Assembly (NCBI GenBank): GCA_000827265.1
Contig: KN834884.1
Location: 10,767-74,766 of the forward strand
Origin: Collybiopsis luxurians FD-317 M1
Taxonomy: Eukaryota; Basidiomycota; Agaricomycetes; Agaricales; Omphalotaceae
Reading direction: 5' to 3'
Length of the DNA: 64,000 nucleotides
Shown here piece after piece: positions 46,013-57,285 of this stretch. The notes beneath the pieces were generated by a model. That model was not told where the DNA came from. It searched no databases and worked only from the letters and a program-made list of their open reading frames with translations. Positions within the stretch are counted from its first letter, which is position 1; each line of letters begins with the position of its first letter. Position numbers and translations under genes: made by a program.

Positions 46013-46770
46013 GTGATACACCTGTACTACTTTATTCTGAACCTTTTTACATAGACAGATCAATGGTGATGCTGGCTTCTCTGGGCCTGAATATATGGCT
46101 CTGCAGTGTTACTTGCTATGTCGGTCCCACATCAATCGGTGAGTTTACCCTTCCTCAATTGACCCTCTGAATTGACCTCCTCTATCATCTTGTAGCAATT
46201 TCTCACTTCAATTTTACTAATTACAATCTCAATGACATTCACTCTAACCTTTACAGCAGCAGACTTCCACTAATGTGTCTGGTTGTATCAGAGAGCTCTC
46301 TAGAGATCTTTATGAGTCTCTGAGAATATTTCTAATAATTATTCAATTATTTACTGGTAATTTCTTGAAACAGGAATGGCTCTTGACATCATGACCCCAG
46401 CCATCCTTATTTCCACCCCCTACATTGGTTGTCCAGTAGATTGGTTCACATTGATGTTTGGTGGATGTTCAGTTCAGTATAGCTGCAATCTGGCAATCTC
46501 TGCTCTACTCTTGCAAACCCCTAGCCATTCTAGCCACTGCCTACCCAGTAGGCATTGATATCCACATACTTCTGCTTGCTATTGGACTTCCAACACATTC
46601 AGAACTGGTACTGCCAGTGAAAGATAAGTTTATAACATTGAACTTGCTACAGCCAATCTGAACAAACTTTCCACCCCCAGTAGATTGAAGATAATACCAA
46701 TGTAAGAGGGTGAGCTGTATTGGTATTGAGATATGCATAAATAGATGATATGAAAGTAAATGTATGCATA
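46013..46770. other. Spacer 3' of the P450 gene
   Basis: AT-rich with no recognisable gene. Some short open frames face both ways. Confidence 0.4.
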
Positions 46771-48778
46771 TTAGAGAGACCAATATATAACTTCTTTGTC
46801 TTCCCTGAGGGCCAACTGCACTTGATCATGGCGAGGCTCAAGCCTGAGTCGAAAGGGTAGTGGTGTTCTTCCAGACAAACCCTCATACTCCTCCAGAGAG
46901 ATGGGCTCATCAGGGAGGGCATGGAAATTGAATGACCACAGTAGTTGAGAGATAGCGAGCCAAAGCTCCCTCTCTGCAACATGAATTCCAGGACAAATTC
47001 TACGACTTCAAGAGTAAAGATATGTTGAGTATTTTGTAATGGCTTCTCGGGTATCAATGTATTCACTGACCCTGCTCCAAAAGCCCAATGATCGCGGTCC
47101 ATCGCATCAGGTAGTTTAGAAGACTCTGCACAGCTAAGGTTGTCCCCAAGATAACGGTTTGGATCAAATTGCATTCTTATGTTTTTCAAAGTTTTAGTGG
47201 AAACTCAAGCAGTGCAGAGCAACGTACGGTTCTTTGTATCGCGCCTCGTTGTGATGAAGGGTCCAACAATTCAGGACAATAAGTGTGTCTTTAGGGATGA
47301 AATGGCCTTCATATGTGAAATGATCACTAGTACAATGCGGAGTGGCCATCCAAGATGGGGCATGAGCTCGTTGTACCTAGGTGCATGCTTGGGTTTCAGA
47401 AGAGCAAATTATTATTGTTATTCTTACCTCTTTGATAACCGCTCGGATGTACGGGAGGTTGATTTCATCTTCTGCTGTAGGCAATCTGTCACGTCCGACT
47501 ACCTGATCCAACTCTTGTTGAGCGCGCAGAACCACCTCTGGGTGAGAAGGGATAAGTGCGAGGAACCACTGAATTATTCCAGAGGTCTAAAAGCCCATAA
47601 GGAACCTCAAATGGTGCTGTCATAAATAGAAAACTAACAGAATGGACTCCTCCAAGAGTAAAAGCCGCAGAAAGCATGCAGAGATCTTCCCAATCAAGCT
47701 TTTCTTTCTCTTGGCTTTGGATCAATGTTTTGACAAGGCAATCAGGGACAAACTCTGTAGCCTCAAGCTTTGCTTTTACACGCATAATCATGCTCCCATA
47801 TACTTCAATCAGATTATCATGAAGTTTACGACCCTTACTTCTCATATTGGTTGGAATCCATTGCAGAGGCTCAAAAAAATCAATGGCATTTGACCATGGA
47901 CCTAATTAAGTAAATTTCAATTGAACATGCGGGACCGATGTACTGGTGACTTACCAGTCAAATCCATAAATTCCATAGCAAGTTCCAGAGCTCGCACCAC
48001 CAAAGGGTCCTCAGTGTTATCGGTCCGGATGCCAAAGGAGATGTACAGCATATTACTGATTGTAATTAACGTAGTATTCTGACTAATACATATGCACATT
48101 TTGAGACACTCACTTCAATGCGTAGCGCCCAGCGTAATGATGGGGGTTCAAAGGTGTCTGACCCAGACGACCATCTTCCATCAAGGTGTTCATCAATATG
48201 TGTGCTTCGTAATTGAGGTTACTAGCATATCCTTCGATAGCTTTGGGGGTCAAAAGCTGCATGGCCAACTTTCGGTGATGCCTCCTATGATAAGCATGAG
48301 GATGTTAATAGCCTTGTAAGTCATGAAAGGTCTACCAGGTTTCCCCATATTCTGATGCTGTTATAGCCCTTCCATGAAGGATTATTTGATTTTTCATGAA
48401 GTAACGTTTGCGAGAAGAGAATGTAGCACCGTTGGTTACAAGCAAGTCTCGAGCTACTTTAGGATCTGAAATCACAATAACGAGTTGCGTGCCCATCCAA
48501 ACGGAGAACAGTCCACCATGTTCAGCTGCCCAAGAATGAAGAGCACGTTCAGGGTATTTTCGAAGGAAGAAGTAACGGATGTTGGGGCCAGGAGGGACCT
48601 GGTTGCCCTTGGCATCTATAAGAACCCTTCGCAACACAAGTGGACTCAGTAACCAGCAGGCAAAAGCTAGAATAGTCAGTTGCAATGGATACTATGCTTG
48701 CTCAGCTCGTACGAACGGAAAGGCAAATAAGATACTTGCCAGTGTCGCAGCGAAGTTCAGCAGCTGAGAAAAGACCAT
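46771..48778 (-). CDS. Cytochrome P450 monooxygenase (fungal microsomal, CYP2-clan-like)
   Basis: This is a membrane-anchored heme monooxygenase. ATG is at 48778 (MVFSQLLNFAATLA). Intron 48667-48735 joins to CWLLSPLVLRRVLIDAKGNQ, then the proline-rich hinge VPPGPN. Exons give RKYPERALHSWAAEHGGLFS, the C-helix region around ITASEYGETW, DPLVVRALELAMEFMDLTG, and the I-helix-type LSAAFTLGGVHS|TSGIIQWFLA. The E-x-x-R of the K-helix is spliced as KE|VQR. HAPSWMATPHC, DPNRYLGDNL and the heme loop FGAG|RRICPGIH with its Cys follow. TAA is at 46771. All splice sites checked are canonical and there is no premature stop, so it is probably functional. The text resembles the O-methylsterigmatocystin-oxidoreductase-like P450s abundant in basidiomycetes. 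The substrate is unknown. Confidence 0.88.
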
Positions 48779-51427
48779 GTTTGTAATTCCAGTTTGAACT
48801 TCAGATGGCTAAGCTCAAGGCTGCTTAAATATTGCTCAGTCTTCGGTTAACCAACGGGAATTATGTTATACTTGGCAGCTCTTGGAAATAGTACTGCTGC
48901 TGTATCAGTCTAATCATCCGCGGTGTCAACCATTTGCCTCCCGCGCATCAAGAAAGTATTGTTCTGTTGGTGATCGGAAGAATCGATGGGACAGAAATGA
49001 TTGGTGGCATCAACATCACAAGGGAACTGAGTGATGATGAAAAACTAAGTCAAATTGCTAAACTCATAGTATTATCGTTGTACCATCTTCTTATTTCCAA
49101 CGAGAGGGAAAGACTTCAAAGGACACTCAGATACAAACGACATTGTAAATTTATCAGCAAAGATGCACTTGTGGCACAGCTGCAGTAGATAATTGTACTA
49201 CAATTGGGTATTAGCTAATGGTCCGGTTGAAAAAAAATCAATATCCCGGGTAGAGACTAAGTGGCGTTGAGCGGTAGAACCCTGTATGGGTCTGACTGAG
49301 ATCCGTACAGAATGCCAGCAAGAAGTTGAAAAGATCAGAAAACTGTTTACCAGTTTAACGATGTATAGTTTCCTTGCTCCGGCAAGTCCGGGATCAAGTC
49401 TATCGTTGGTAAGGGGGAAAAACAATGACTTTCTTATCACGCGGAACCACTGTAACATTAGAATACACTTCGATTGAATATGGAAACCCTGCCTTGCACC
49501 TCGTTATACTCAGCAGGAGATCGTACCTTTGTTATAGCATAATGATAGCGATAAATTGACACGCGCATTAGCATGACGATCAAACATCAGTTTGCCATGA
49601 AAGATTGGAGAGAAGTGAATGTACAAGGTAAGAGAAAAGATTGCCGGGAAAAATTCTTAGTAAATGAAGATGCAAAATAAAAAAAGTAGTCAGGCTACTG
49701 CCATCCACTAGGAAAAGAGATGGCGCACCGTAAACAATACCCTATGTGAGAGTCAGCCATAACCAAGATAAATAAACCTAAATTCAAACCTCAACGTATG
49801 GAGCAATAAGAAATGTCTTCTCGAGGGACAGCTGACCCATTGCAATTGAAGCGTACTCTGATTATACAACCGACACAGAGATTGAGCAACGGGGCGTAAA
49901 GAAAGGGAGGTGGGGCAGGGAAGCTGCCCGAACCATCTCCAACTGATTATTATAAATGATCTAGCAGGATCTTGATTCTTTCATCATTGCACCATTTGTA
50001 ATCGGAAAAAGCTTTGCTACCGGATCCCTCTGTCGCACTGGCTGCACAGGACTCTGGTTGGTGTGAAGACATTGCCACCTTAGTATTGAGGCAGACAGCG
50101 GATTAGTAAAATCTCCAAAGAAAATGCATGGTACCAATCAAGGACTTCATAATGAATCGTTCGCACCGGCAGTGGGTTGATGAAATTAGTATTTTTAGTG
50201 TTCATGGCACACGGCGGAGAAGAGCTTCGAGGCTCCGCCTTTTACCTACTATCTGCTAAATTGAGAATTTTGCAGCGATGCGATCTCGGTTGAGGAAACA
50301 CATGTTCAATTTAAAATACTGTTTCAGTTTCTTCAATTAGTTTAGTCTTGATGAAGGTGGACCTCCTGGAATACCTTCGACTGGAGGTTTAGGGGTGACA
50401 GGTGAAAGCCGATCAGACCCTTCCGCGGCGGTCATCCTTCTATGCGCACTGCTCATGCTGGAGGCTTCCAACTATCCCGGAATCACGAGGGAGTTGCGCC
50501 CGGGTTAATTTGACACTGCGTTGAACGTGATATGAGCGTAACTGCAGGCAGAAAGAGTGTCAGCAATGTCATCTTCAGTGTATCTGAACCCGTCTTGTAC
50601 TGTTGTCACAGAATATATATCTTTCTTGTTGTACCGTGTGCATTCCGTCGCTGAATGTCGTGGAAGTTCTACTGGACGTGATATTGGCGTGTCCAGTGGA
50701 ACGCGACTGAGTTTTGTTTATCAACTTCAACAAGACGTGTCCTTCGCTTTTCAGCGTAACATTCTGGTCAAATGCCAAGAACGATTGAATCATGACCAAA
50801 CGTTCGACTTTTTTGATATGTTTTTTGTATCTGCCTTTTTTTAGTGTATGTTTTTTTATTTTATTTTAATTGATCATGCCCTTCGCATTAACATTCTGTT
50901 GAGCGACGTCCAGATGAATTATTTTTGACATGCTTTCTATTTCCCTTTCGGGATATGTTTTGCGCTGTTTTATTTGATGAGGACACGGTCCCGATCTCAG
51001 AACGTCAATCTTTTATGATTCACAACATTTTCGGAGCGAAATTACCGTCCCAGATCTAATGCGGTCCCGAAAACCCAAATCGGACCAACGCGCACCAAAC
51101 GCCGATGCATCGTGATCCCGGGAACCTAATTTGGACGAGAGCGCCCCCAGGCGCATTGGCCGCCAGCCCAATGGTCCAATCGCAAACCCAAATACCCCAA
51201 ATGAGGACCCCTGGTTGGAGCAACAGCGAAAATAACAAGGGTAAGTTATTAGAGCAACAGACAATGATGTAGTTTAGTATAACAATGCTTTTGTTACAAT
51301 ATCATTGTCCTGAGCTCGTTTTGAACTGATAAAAGCCTGTGTCACTGCAAACCGGGAAACTTCGATGACCCCAAGTCCATTATCCTGAGAACAGCCTAAC
51401 AGATCATTTTCAACCTATAACGTATGG
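48779..51427. other. Gene-free stretch up to arm B
   Basis: The first few hundred bases hold the P450 promoter. Open frames at 48934-49188, 50557-50844 and 51013-51264 match nothing I know. T-rich runs occur at 50810-50870 and a CpG-rich patch at 51050-51180. No RNA gene is seen. Confidence 0.45.
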
Positions 51428-51611
51428 AATGAACAATAGGATCAATCGGAAACTCTATAGAAACAATAAACAAAGGCCTCAACATTCAGTATTCTATTTT
51501 TAACTCGAATTCACTAGATTCCTTACAGCGTAAGGATAGTAGAGATCAAAATTAGGCATGATCATGGAGCAAGATCATACAAATCTCCATCTGTTGTATT
51601 GACGCGATGTA

Positions 51612-51950
51612 CAGTGCTTTGTGTAATTCTGTGCCCCCTCAGAATTCTCGCATCTGTTTATTTGCATTTACTAATAGACCAGGCCCCGGCCCCGTTTGTA
51701 TACAAAACTCACGAAATTCTCAACAAACGTCGGGATAGTCTCGGAAGAAGACCGACAGTTTCGGTGTCTCGTCAACTGGGAAACCCCTGAAGAAACGTTC
51801 ACGAGAAAGAGCCAGTTTGGCCGGAACTCATCCGAAATCAACCTTTCTGATATGTTTTCTATAGTAAAAGGGCCTGGTCCCGGTCTATTAATAAATACAA
51901 ATAAACAAATGCGAGAATTCTGAGGGGGCACAGAATTACGCAAAGCACTG
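51612..51950. mobile_element. Tc1-type MITE, family M1 (339 bp), filled site
   Basis: It is flanked by TA duplicated at 51610-51611 and 51951-51952. The termini CAGTGCTTTGTGTAATTCTG and (inverted) CAGTGCTTTGCGTAATTCTG extend as an inverted repeat of about 60 bp. Arm A has the same flanking sequence with a single TA (8574-8575), which proves insertion after duplication or precise loss from A. Confidence 0.93.
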
Positions 51951-52459
51951 TATTGACGCAGTAGGTTTCGGCGAACTCACACTAGTGATAAATGGGGATT
52001 GCGCGCGAACAGAGTATGCAGCCGCGCTCTCCGCTATTTACTGCATATCTAACCATCTACCCCATCTATCTGTCACGCAACTATGATGGATACACATATA
52101 TAACATCACCTTGTGTTTATGAGATCAAATTCATCAACAAGTTCATTGTCTGAATGTTTGTTCTACGATGTTGGATCTCAGACTCACGAGGAGCCTGTGG
52201 TTTATGATAGTTGTATAGATAGAGGCTGATCACAACAGACAATTTATCTTCGATAAGACCGTTGACAGATTTTGAATATGAAGTTAAATGTGCCTGGCGG
52301 CGGCACTTATATTTTAGGAATGCCAAGCGTAAGTGCCCAAATTGAAATAATGAATCTCTGTGACTTATGACTGAACGAAATTGATACTCATTATATAGCC
52401 TCAAGGTACTATTTGAAGTGGATTGGGCAGACGTAAACTACCCCAGTTCAGTAGTAGTC

Positions 52460-53498
52460 ATGAGTGAAGACTTCCCTCTTTCAACGGTAGGACTACATTC
52501 TGTTGCTTGGCTCCGTGCTCTATTCACTGATATGAAAACTTGCTCGGTCAGATTTGTGGGACTATGGGTAATGTCAGAGCCGCTTTGTTTTCTGGAAGTT
52601 TCTGGCTGAAAAAGTGGGGCCGAGCTAGATGGAAACATTATTTTATGGTATGTCAAACAAACATAAATAAAAATTTGGAAACTTGCGCAGTTGCCGATTC
52701 CCAGTTAGGCATGTATACCGTCCTCTTCTGGCACTGCATCTACATACTCCGATGCAAGGCAAAGTCAACAACACCCAATCAGCCACTCTTTGTATCCGCT
52801 ATTGTGATGTATGTCCTTGCGACTGGCCTCATAATCACAGATTTTGCTTGTGAATTTGTTGCATTTATCCTGCATGGTGGTACACTTGAAGGTCCAACAA
52901 ATTATTTTGAGCAATTTTGGATCTGGAGTAATCTTGTCAGAGAAAGTCTATTTGTTACCATGGTGTAATTTGCGCTGCATCCGGGTGTATGAGAAATGAT
53001 ACTAATAGCAAGATTCATAGCGGATGCCGTCTTGGTAGGTGTTTTCATGTTTCTACTTTTTCATTCTTCTTCTGAAAGAAATCAGGTTTTTCGACTCTGT
53101 GTTGTCTGGGGTTACAAAAAGTACATTGTGATTGGTCCCATTATTCTCTTGATAGCTGAAATTGGTAAGCAGTTTTGCAAGAATTGCTAGCCAATTGAGA
53201 GCACTCTTCTCACATTCTGACAGCGTTTGCTTCACTTTCTGTTTGGGGCCAGAGTATAAATAACCCTGGAGCTACCATACAAAATTTCGACATTTTTACT
53301 TTGGCAATGGTTTCTTTTTCCATCATCTGTTCTACCAATATCATTGTCACTGCTCTTATTGGTATGCATTACTTTTTACCATTCTTCATCATCAAACTCA
53401 TTTTGTGAGAAGCTGCACGCATTTGGTGGTACAGTCATCAAGCCTCACAGTTTCTTGGTAAACCCCACTCACGGAAATATTATCAGGCAATCACAATA
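52460..53498 (+). pseudogene. Multi-pass membrane protein, copy B, 3'-truncated
   Basis: ATG is at 52460 (MSEDFPLST). Exons parallel copy A: MYTVLFWHCIYILRCKAK, AIVMYVLATGLIITDFAC, FEQFWIWSNLVRESL, KKYIVIGPIILLIAEI and FDIFTLAMVSFSIICSTN, then QASQFLGKPHSRKYYQAI. At 53492-53500 the sequence jumps into the middle of the PLP gene, so the last transmembrane segments and tail are missing. The donor after ACTATGG is changed (GTAATG versus GTAAGT in A). CpG sites of copy A are often TpG or CpA here, for example Arg to Cys in DFAC. Confidence 0.8.
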
Positions 53499-53500
53499 AT

Positions 53501-54837
53501 ACCATATTGCGAAATTTTCCTTGGAAAACTGGCAACATGTTGATCATGGGTAAAGTATGTCTGAATTTTTTTGACTGCAGCTTATGAATTACTATAGCCG
53601 GTACAACATACTTTATTGTTGCCTGGACTGTGCACGCTTTATGCCATTTACCTCACCATCCAACTATTGAGGAATTTCCACTCACATTTCCCACTTCACA
53701 CTCAGAGATTTTGGAGCGGTTCTGTCAGTACCTCCGAAGCTCAAAGTCTTGCAATGGCACAACTTTTGCGCTGTTTGACACAATTGTTTCTACCCCAGGC
53801 ATTGTAATGCCTTGGAAGGAGATGGTCAGTATATGTAAAGCTGAAGGAGTCAGAAGCCTGGTTGATGCAGCACACTCAATTGGACACAAGACAAACATCA
53901 ATTTGTCTGAAATCTCACTGGATTTTTGGGTCACTGTAAGGTGTTACATTGACATGGCTGATGCTTACTGATGTTTTACAATCTCAGAGTTGCAGTAAAT
54001 GGCTCTATGTCAAGCATGGATGCTCACTTTTATATGTGGCCCCAAGGTACTGATTATTGCCTGAGCATTTGCTACATGTTCATAGTTCTTAGTAAACACA
54101 CACAGGAATCGATCAATGATTAAACATGATCTTACACCCAGCATGTTCATTCCAGATGGAAAGTACTCCTGCTTCCAGTCAGAGTTTTTCTGGAGTGGTT
54201 CAATGGATGCTATGACTGCAATGATGGTAAAGCCTGGTGAGTCAATTCAAGAACATGGATGACCACAACTGAAAAGTGCATGTATCTTTGACTGGTGTAA
54301 AATAGCTCTTAAATTCTGTCAATCATTAGGCGGAGAGCAGCAGATTGTGGATTATTGTCATAATCTTGTAGTACAGGGAGGCTGTGTTTTGGCTAAAACT
54401 CTGGGGACAGAACTGATGTGCTCAACAGGGGAAAGCCCACTGGAGCTTATTGGCTGCATGGTAAAGTGTCTATTTGGCCTGGTTGCCATTGTTTCTCCTC
54501 TTCTGAAAAATGCACAATGATACTATCCAATTTCCATAGGTGAATGTGGCTTTGCCTTCATCTAAAAATGCTACAGTTACACCACAAGAGCTTTTTGAGT
54601 GTGAAAGTCAGCTATTGGAAGGCAAAGTGTATGCACAATTGTTCATCCTCAATAACTGTTACTGGGTCAGAGTCAGTGGTCAAGTTTTTAACCAGATAAG
54701 TTGCACTGATTGTGTGAACCCTTGTTTGATTATACTCATGACTCCAGATGTCCTTCCACTTAACACATTGAAGATTTGAGAAGTTGGGGTTATGCTTGCT
54801 TCAAATTTGCTCAGATACAATGGGAGCTTCAAAGTAA
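53501..54837 (+). pseudogene. PLP-dependent transferase copy B, 5'-truncated
   Basis: This corresponds to codons downstream of VLRNFPWKTG in copy A. The N-terminal exons with the NCGSFG motif are deleted. It keeps the PLP Asp region (SLVDAAHSIGHKTN) and the Lys exon (CSKWLYVKHG, where A has KRG). The last intron is broken on both sides: the donor GTAAGT became ATAAGT and the acceptor CAG became CAC, and a T is lost in the final exon. Multiple independent lesions show long relaxed constraint. Confidence 0.85.
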
Positions 54838-54856
54838 CTTTAGTCCACCATAATTA

Positions 54857-55289
54857 GAGCCATTCCGGAAAATAATGGCATTTGTGAGAAAATTTTTTTG
54901 CCAGTGTTGAAAATAGAAGTTGCTCTGAATTAGTAGAATTACTCTCAAATCTGAATGTAATGCTTGTATATCTCTCTAATGCTTGTAAACCCTGATTTGT
55001 GAAGAAATAATGACAGTATGAAGGCTATGAAGTTCAGAATTGCGCACTTTTCAAGATCTGGTGCAGCGCGAGAAATTTCAGGTGAAGACCACAGCTGTGT
55101 CCAATTCTACTCTGGAACAAGCATTTGAACTGACTGGAAGTATCTCTGGTACACACTAAGGCAGTAGATGCACAAATAACTGAACTAACTGAGTATTTGG
55201 GCCATTTACAACAAATAATGCTTGATTTCCTTTTCGAGGCACTCAAGGAAATTTTTTCTCACAAATGCCATTATTTTCTGGAACAGCTG
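54857..55289. mobile_element. 433-bp MITE, family M3, filled site in arm B
   Basis: It is flanked by TA (54855-54856 and 55290-55291). The inverted termini of about 40 bp share GAAAATAATGGCATTTGTGA, with outer ends GAGCCATTCC and (inverted) CAGCTGTTCC. Arm A has the uninterrupted site CATAATTAAATGTAG (about 3448-3462). No coding capacity is present. The TA target suggests the Tc1/mariner superfamily. Confidence 0.88.
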
Positions 55290-55618
55290 TAAATGTAGAT
55301 TGAAATTATAGGAAAAAATTGAATAAATACCTAGCTGTGAAAAATATCTTTAGAGCTGCCACAGCCCATGGTAGGAATTTTAGACTTATTCTGGCTTGCA
55401 AAGGGTTGATAAGTATGGTTAATTCAACTGGATTTGAGGCAAAGCTGTGTGTGTAAATAAAAGGAAGGAAATCTTGTTTGCACAGCTTTGAAGTTTGCGG
55501 TATGCCTGTGACATGTAACAATCAAGAACACCCTGTCACTGGGCTCCAGTAGATATAATACTTCCCAGACAGACAGACCATATTGTGGCCTGCTTTTTTG
55601 ATACCTGCACTAGACATG

Positions 55619-56560
55619 CATCAGGAAAAATGGTCTGAACCTCAGGTTACCTAGGAGGCAACCTGGAGCAACCTGAGGGACCTGGGTGACCTAGGTGACC
55701 TGTGCAACCTGGGTGAACCTCAGGTAACCTAGGAAATGCCAATATCCTGGGCAAACCTCAGGTATCCCAAGGATACCTGAGGAGTGATACTGTAAATATT
55801 ACCAAATAAGGCAAAATTATATTGAATATATATACCTATGCTTGAATCTATCCTAAATGCATGACAAGGACATCTTCTTAGTTGTAGATAACTCATAGAA
55901 ACTGAAATTTGACATAAGTCACATGATGCAACTCCGTGAGCTGTCTACAATCAAAATAATTTTCATATGGTCAAAACAAGTATATCACAATTATACCATA
56001 CTATATACACACTATATGTACATGTATAAGCTCTTTATTGTACTGAAATACTGTACTTGAGTATATTAGGTTAATACTAGTGTACTGTAATACATTATAA
56101 AGTATAATACCTGATGAAAATGTACACCATATATACTATACATAAAATATGTACAAGTTCAATACTACTACTACTACTATACAAGTACAATAGCTCACTA
56201 TATACAGTAGAATAGAGTACAAACAGTAATATATAAAGATATATTATTTTTACTTATTAACCCTTTATGCAACCTGGGGTAACCTCAGGTAACCTGAGCC
56301 AACCTGAGCCAACCTGGGGCAACCTGGGCAACCTGAGACAACCTAGGACAACCTAGGGCACCCTAGGATATAGGGGTTGGACTGTGGAAACCTAGGTAAC
56401 CTAAGTACTTGAAGTGTCCTATGCTTCTTACGTTTCTTGAGGTTGTTATAATTTAACCCCAAGCTCAAGCTATTTTTCCTGATGTACCTGGCTTCAAGAT
56501 ATCTTCAATGAATACATTTCCACATCAAGTTGCTGTGGCCCAGATGGCCTGCCTCCTCTA
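55619..56560. repeat. Degenerate AACCTGGG/CCTGAGG repeats around an AT-rich core
   Basis: Clusters at 55636-55792 and 56271-56403 are built from repeated AACCTGAG, AACCTGGG and CCTAGG words (about ten AACCT in the second cluster) with no strict period. Between them 55800-56260 is very AT-rich with TATATACAC-like words and (CTA)5. More scattered CCTGGG and CCCTGAAG words lie at 56880-57060. I see no gene. Confidence 0.6.
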
Positions 56561-56575
56561 TATTGTGACCATAAA

Positions 56576-56870
56576 ATGTTTTATTTTCCATGTCAATTCA
56601 ATTTCTTTATTCTTCGCAATGCACTGTCTTCTGAATATCCAAATCCCACAAATCTGTATAACTGCAAGTTCTTCCTCTGGGATTCTGAGTGTCTTCTTCA
56701 GGAAGGGATCCCCTGCCCAAAATGTCATACAAAACTTCAGAGACATGGTTCTATTCACTGCCCACACTGCTTTGTGGACTTCGAATGGACAGTCTGGATG
56801 ATTGGTTATTGTTACCAATGTTCTACTTGCCTCATCTGGAAAAGTACCTATATCCCAGGCTGACTCTGTA
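56576..56870 (+). pseudogene. DUF6729-like zinc-ribbon fragment
   Basis: The peptide FFLWDSECLLQEGIPCPKCH, TKLQRHGSIHCPHCFVDFEW and WMIGYCYQCSTC matches the N-terminal zinc-ribbon pattern of agaricomycete DUF6729 proteins: W-x-S-E-x-L-L-x-x-G-I-P-C-P-x-C, R-H-G, D, W-x-I-G-Y-x-Y-x-C-x-x-C. Arg positions of the pattern are Cys or His here, as expected from CpG decay of CGN codons. Nothing follows downstream, so only a fragment remains. Confidence 0.5.
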
Positions 56871-57285
56871 CATTTGAGGGAGCCTGGGAATGTGACCAAA
56901 TCCTGATTTGCCTCAAATGGTCTGAAATCCCCCTGGCAGCCTGGGTAACCAGATGAGCCCAGGATTTAGATCATATCCTGGGTTCCCTGAAGCTCCCTGA
57001 AGTAAATTTGAGATAACCCTGAGACATCCCCAGTTATACCTGAAGCAACCCCCAGGGAACTTTCCAGCAACCAAGGATTTTTTTTTCAAAATTTAATGGA
57101 AGTATTTAAAAATACCTTTAAAGTCCAAATTTTGAAAAGAAAATCTTATCAGGAACTCCATATAGGATAAATCAAGATATACTTGAGAAGATCAAGGGTT
57201 CAAAAAACACACTCAGACACATTTGTAAGCATTTATGACATAGAGTAATGAATAGCTATGAGTCTCTGATACACAGCATGAGATA
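56871..57285. other. Spacer 3' of the deaminase gene
   Basis: Contains scattered CCTGGG/CCCTGA words and a T-run at 57078-57086. No gene is seen. Confidence 0.4.

Larger units (their letters stand above)
51428..55618 (-). repeat. Inverted duplication, arm B (4.2 kb)
   Basis: This is the reverse-complement copy of 3141-8757. Compared with arm A it carries MITE insertions at 51612-51950 and 54857-55289, lacks the 325-bp element of arm A, and has lost the equivalent of 4809-6693. That deletion truncates both of its genes and fuses the remains at about 53500. Many sites that are CpG in arm A are TpG or CpA here. Confidence 0.9.

Noticed and set aside
1..48778. Hydrolase, MFS, PLP enzyme, reductase, GMC and P450 as one biosynthetic cluster
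   Set aside because: The genes are spread over 48 kb, on both strands, separated by a 23-kb repeat block, with no core synthase. Co-location alone does not support a pathway.
48934..49188. Open frame upstream of the P450 gene as a divergent partner gene
   Set aside because: No domain, no splice pattern and weak codon structure. It may simply be promoter DNA.
50557..50844. Plus-strand open frame of 95 codons
   Set aside because: Opposed by an equally long minus frame, no motif, and it ends in a T-rich low-complexity run.
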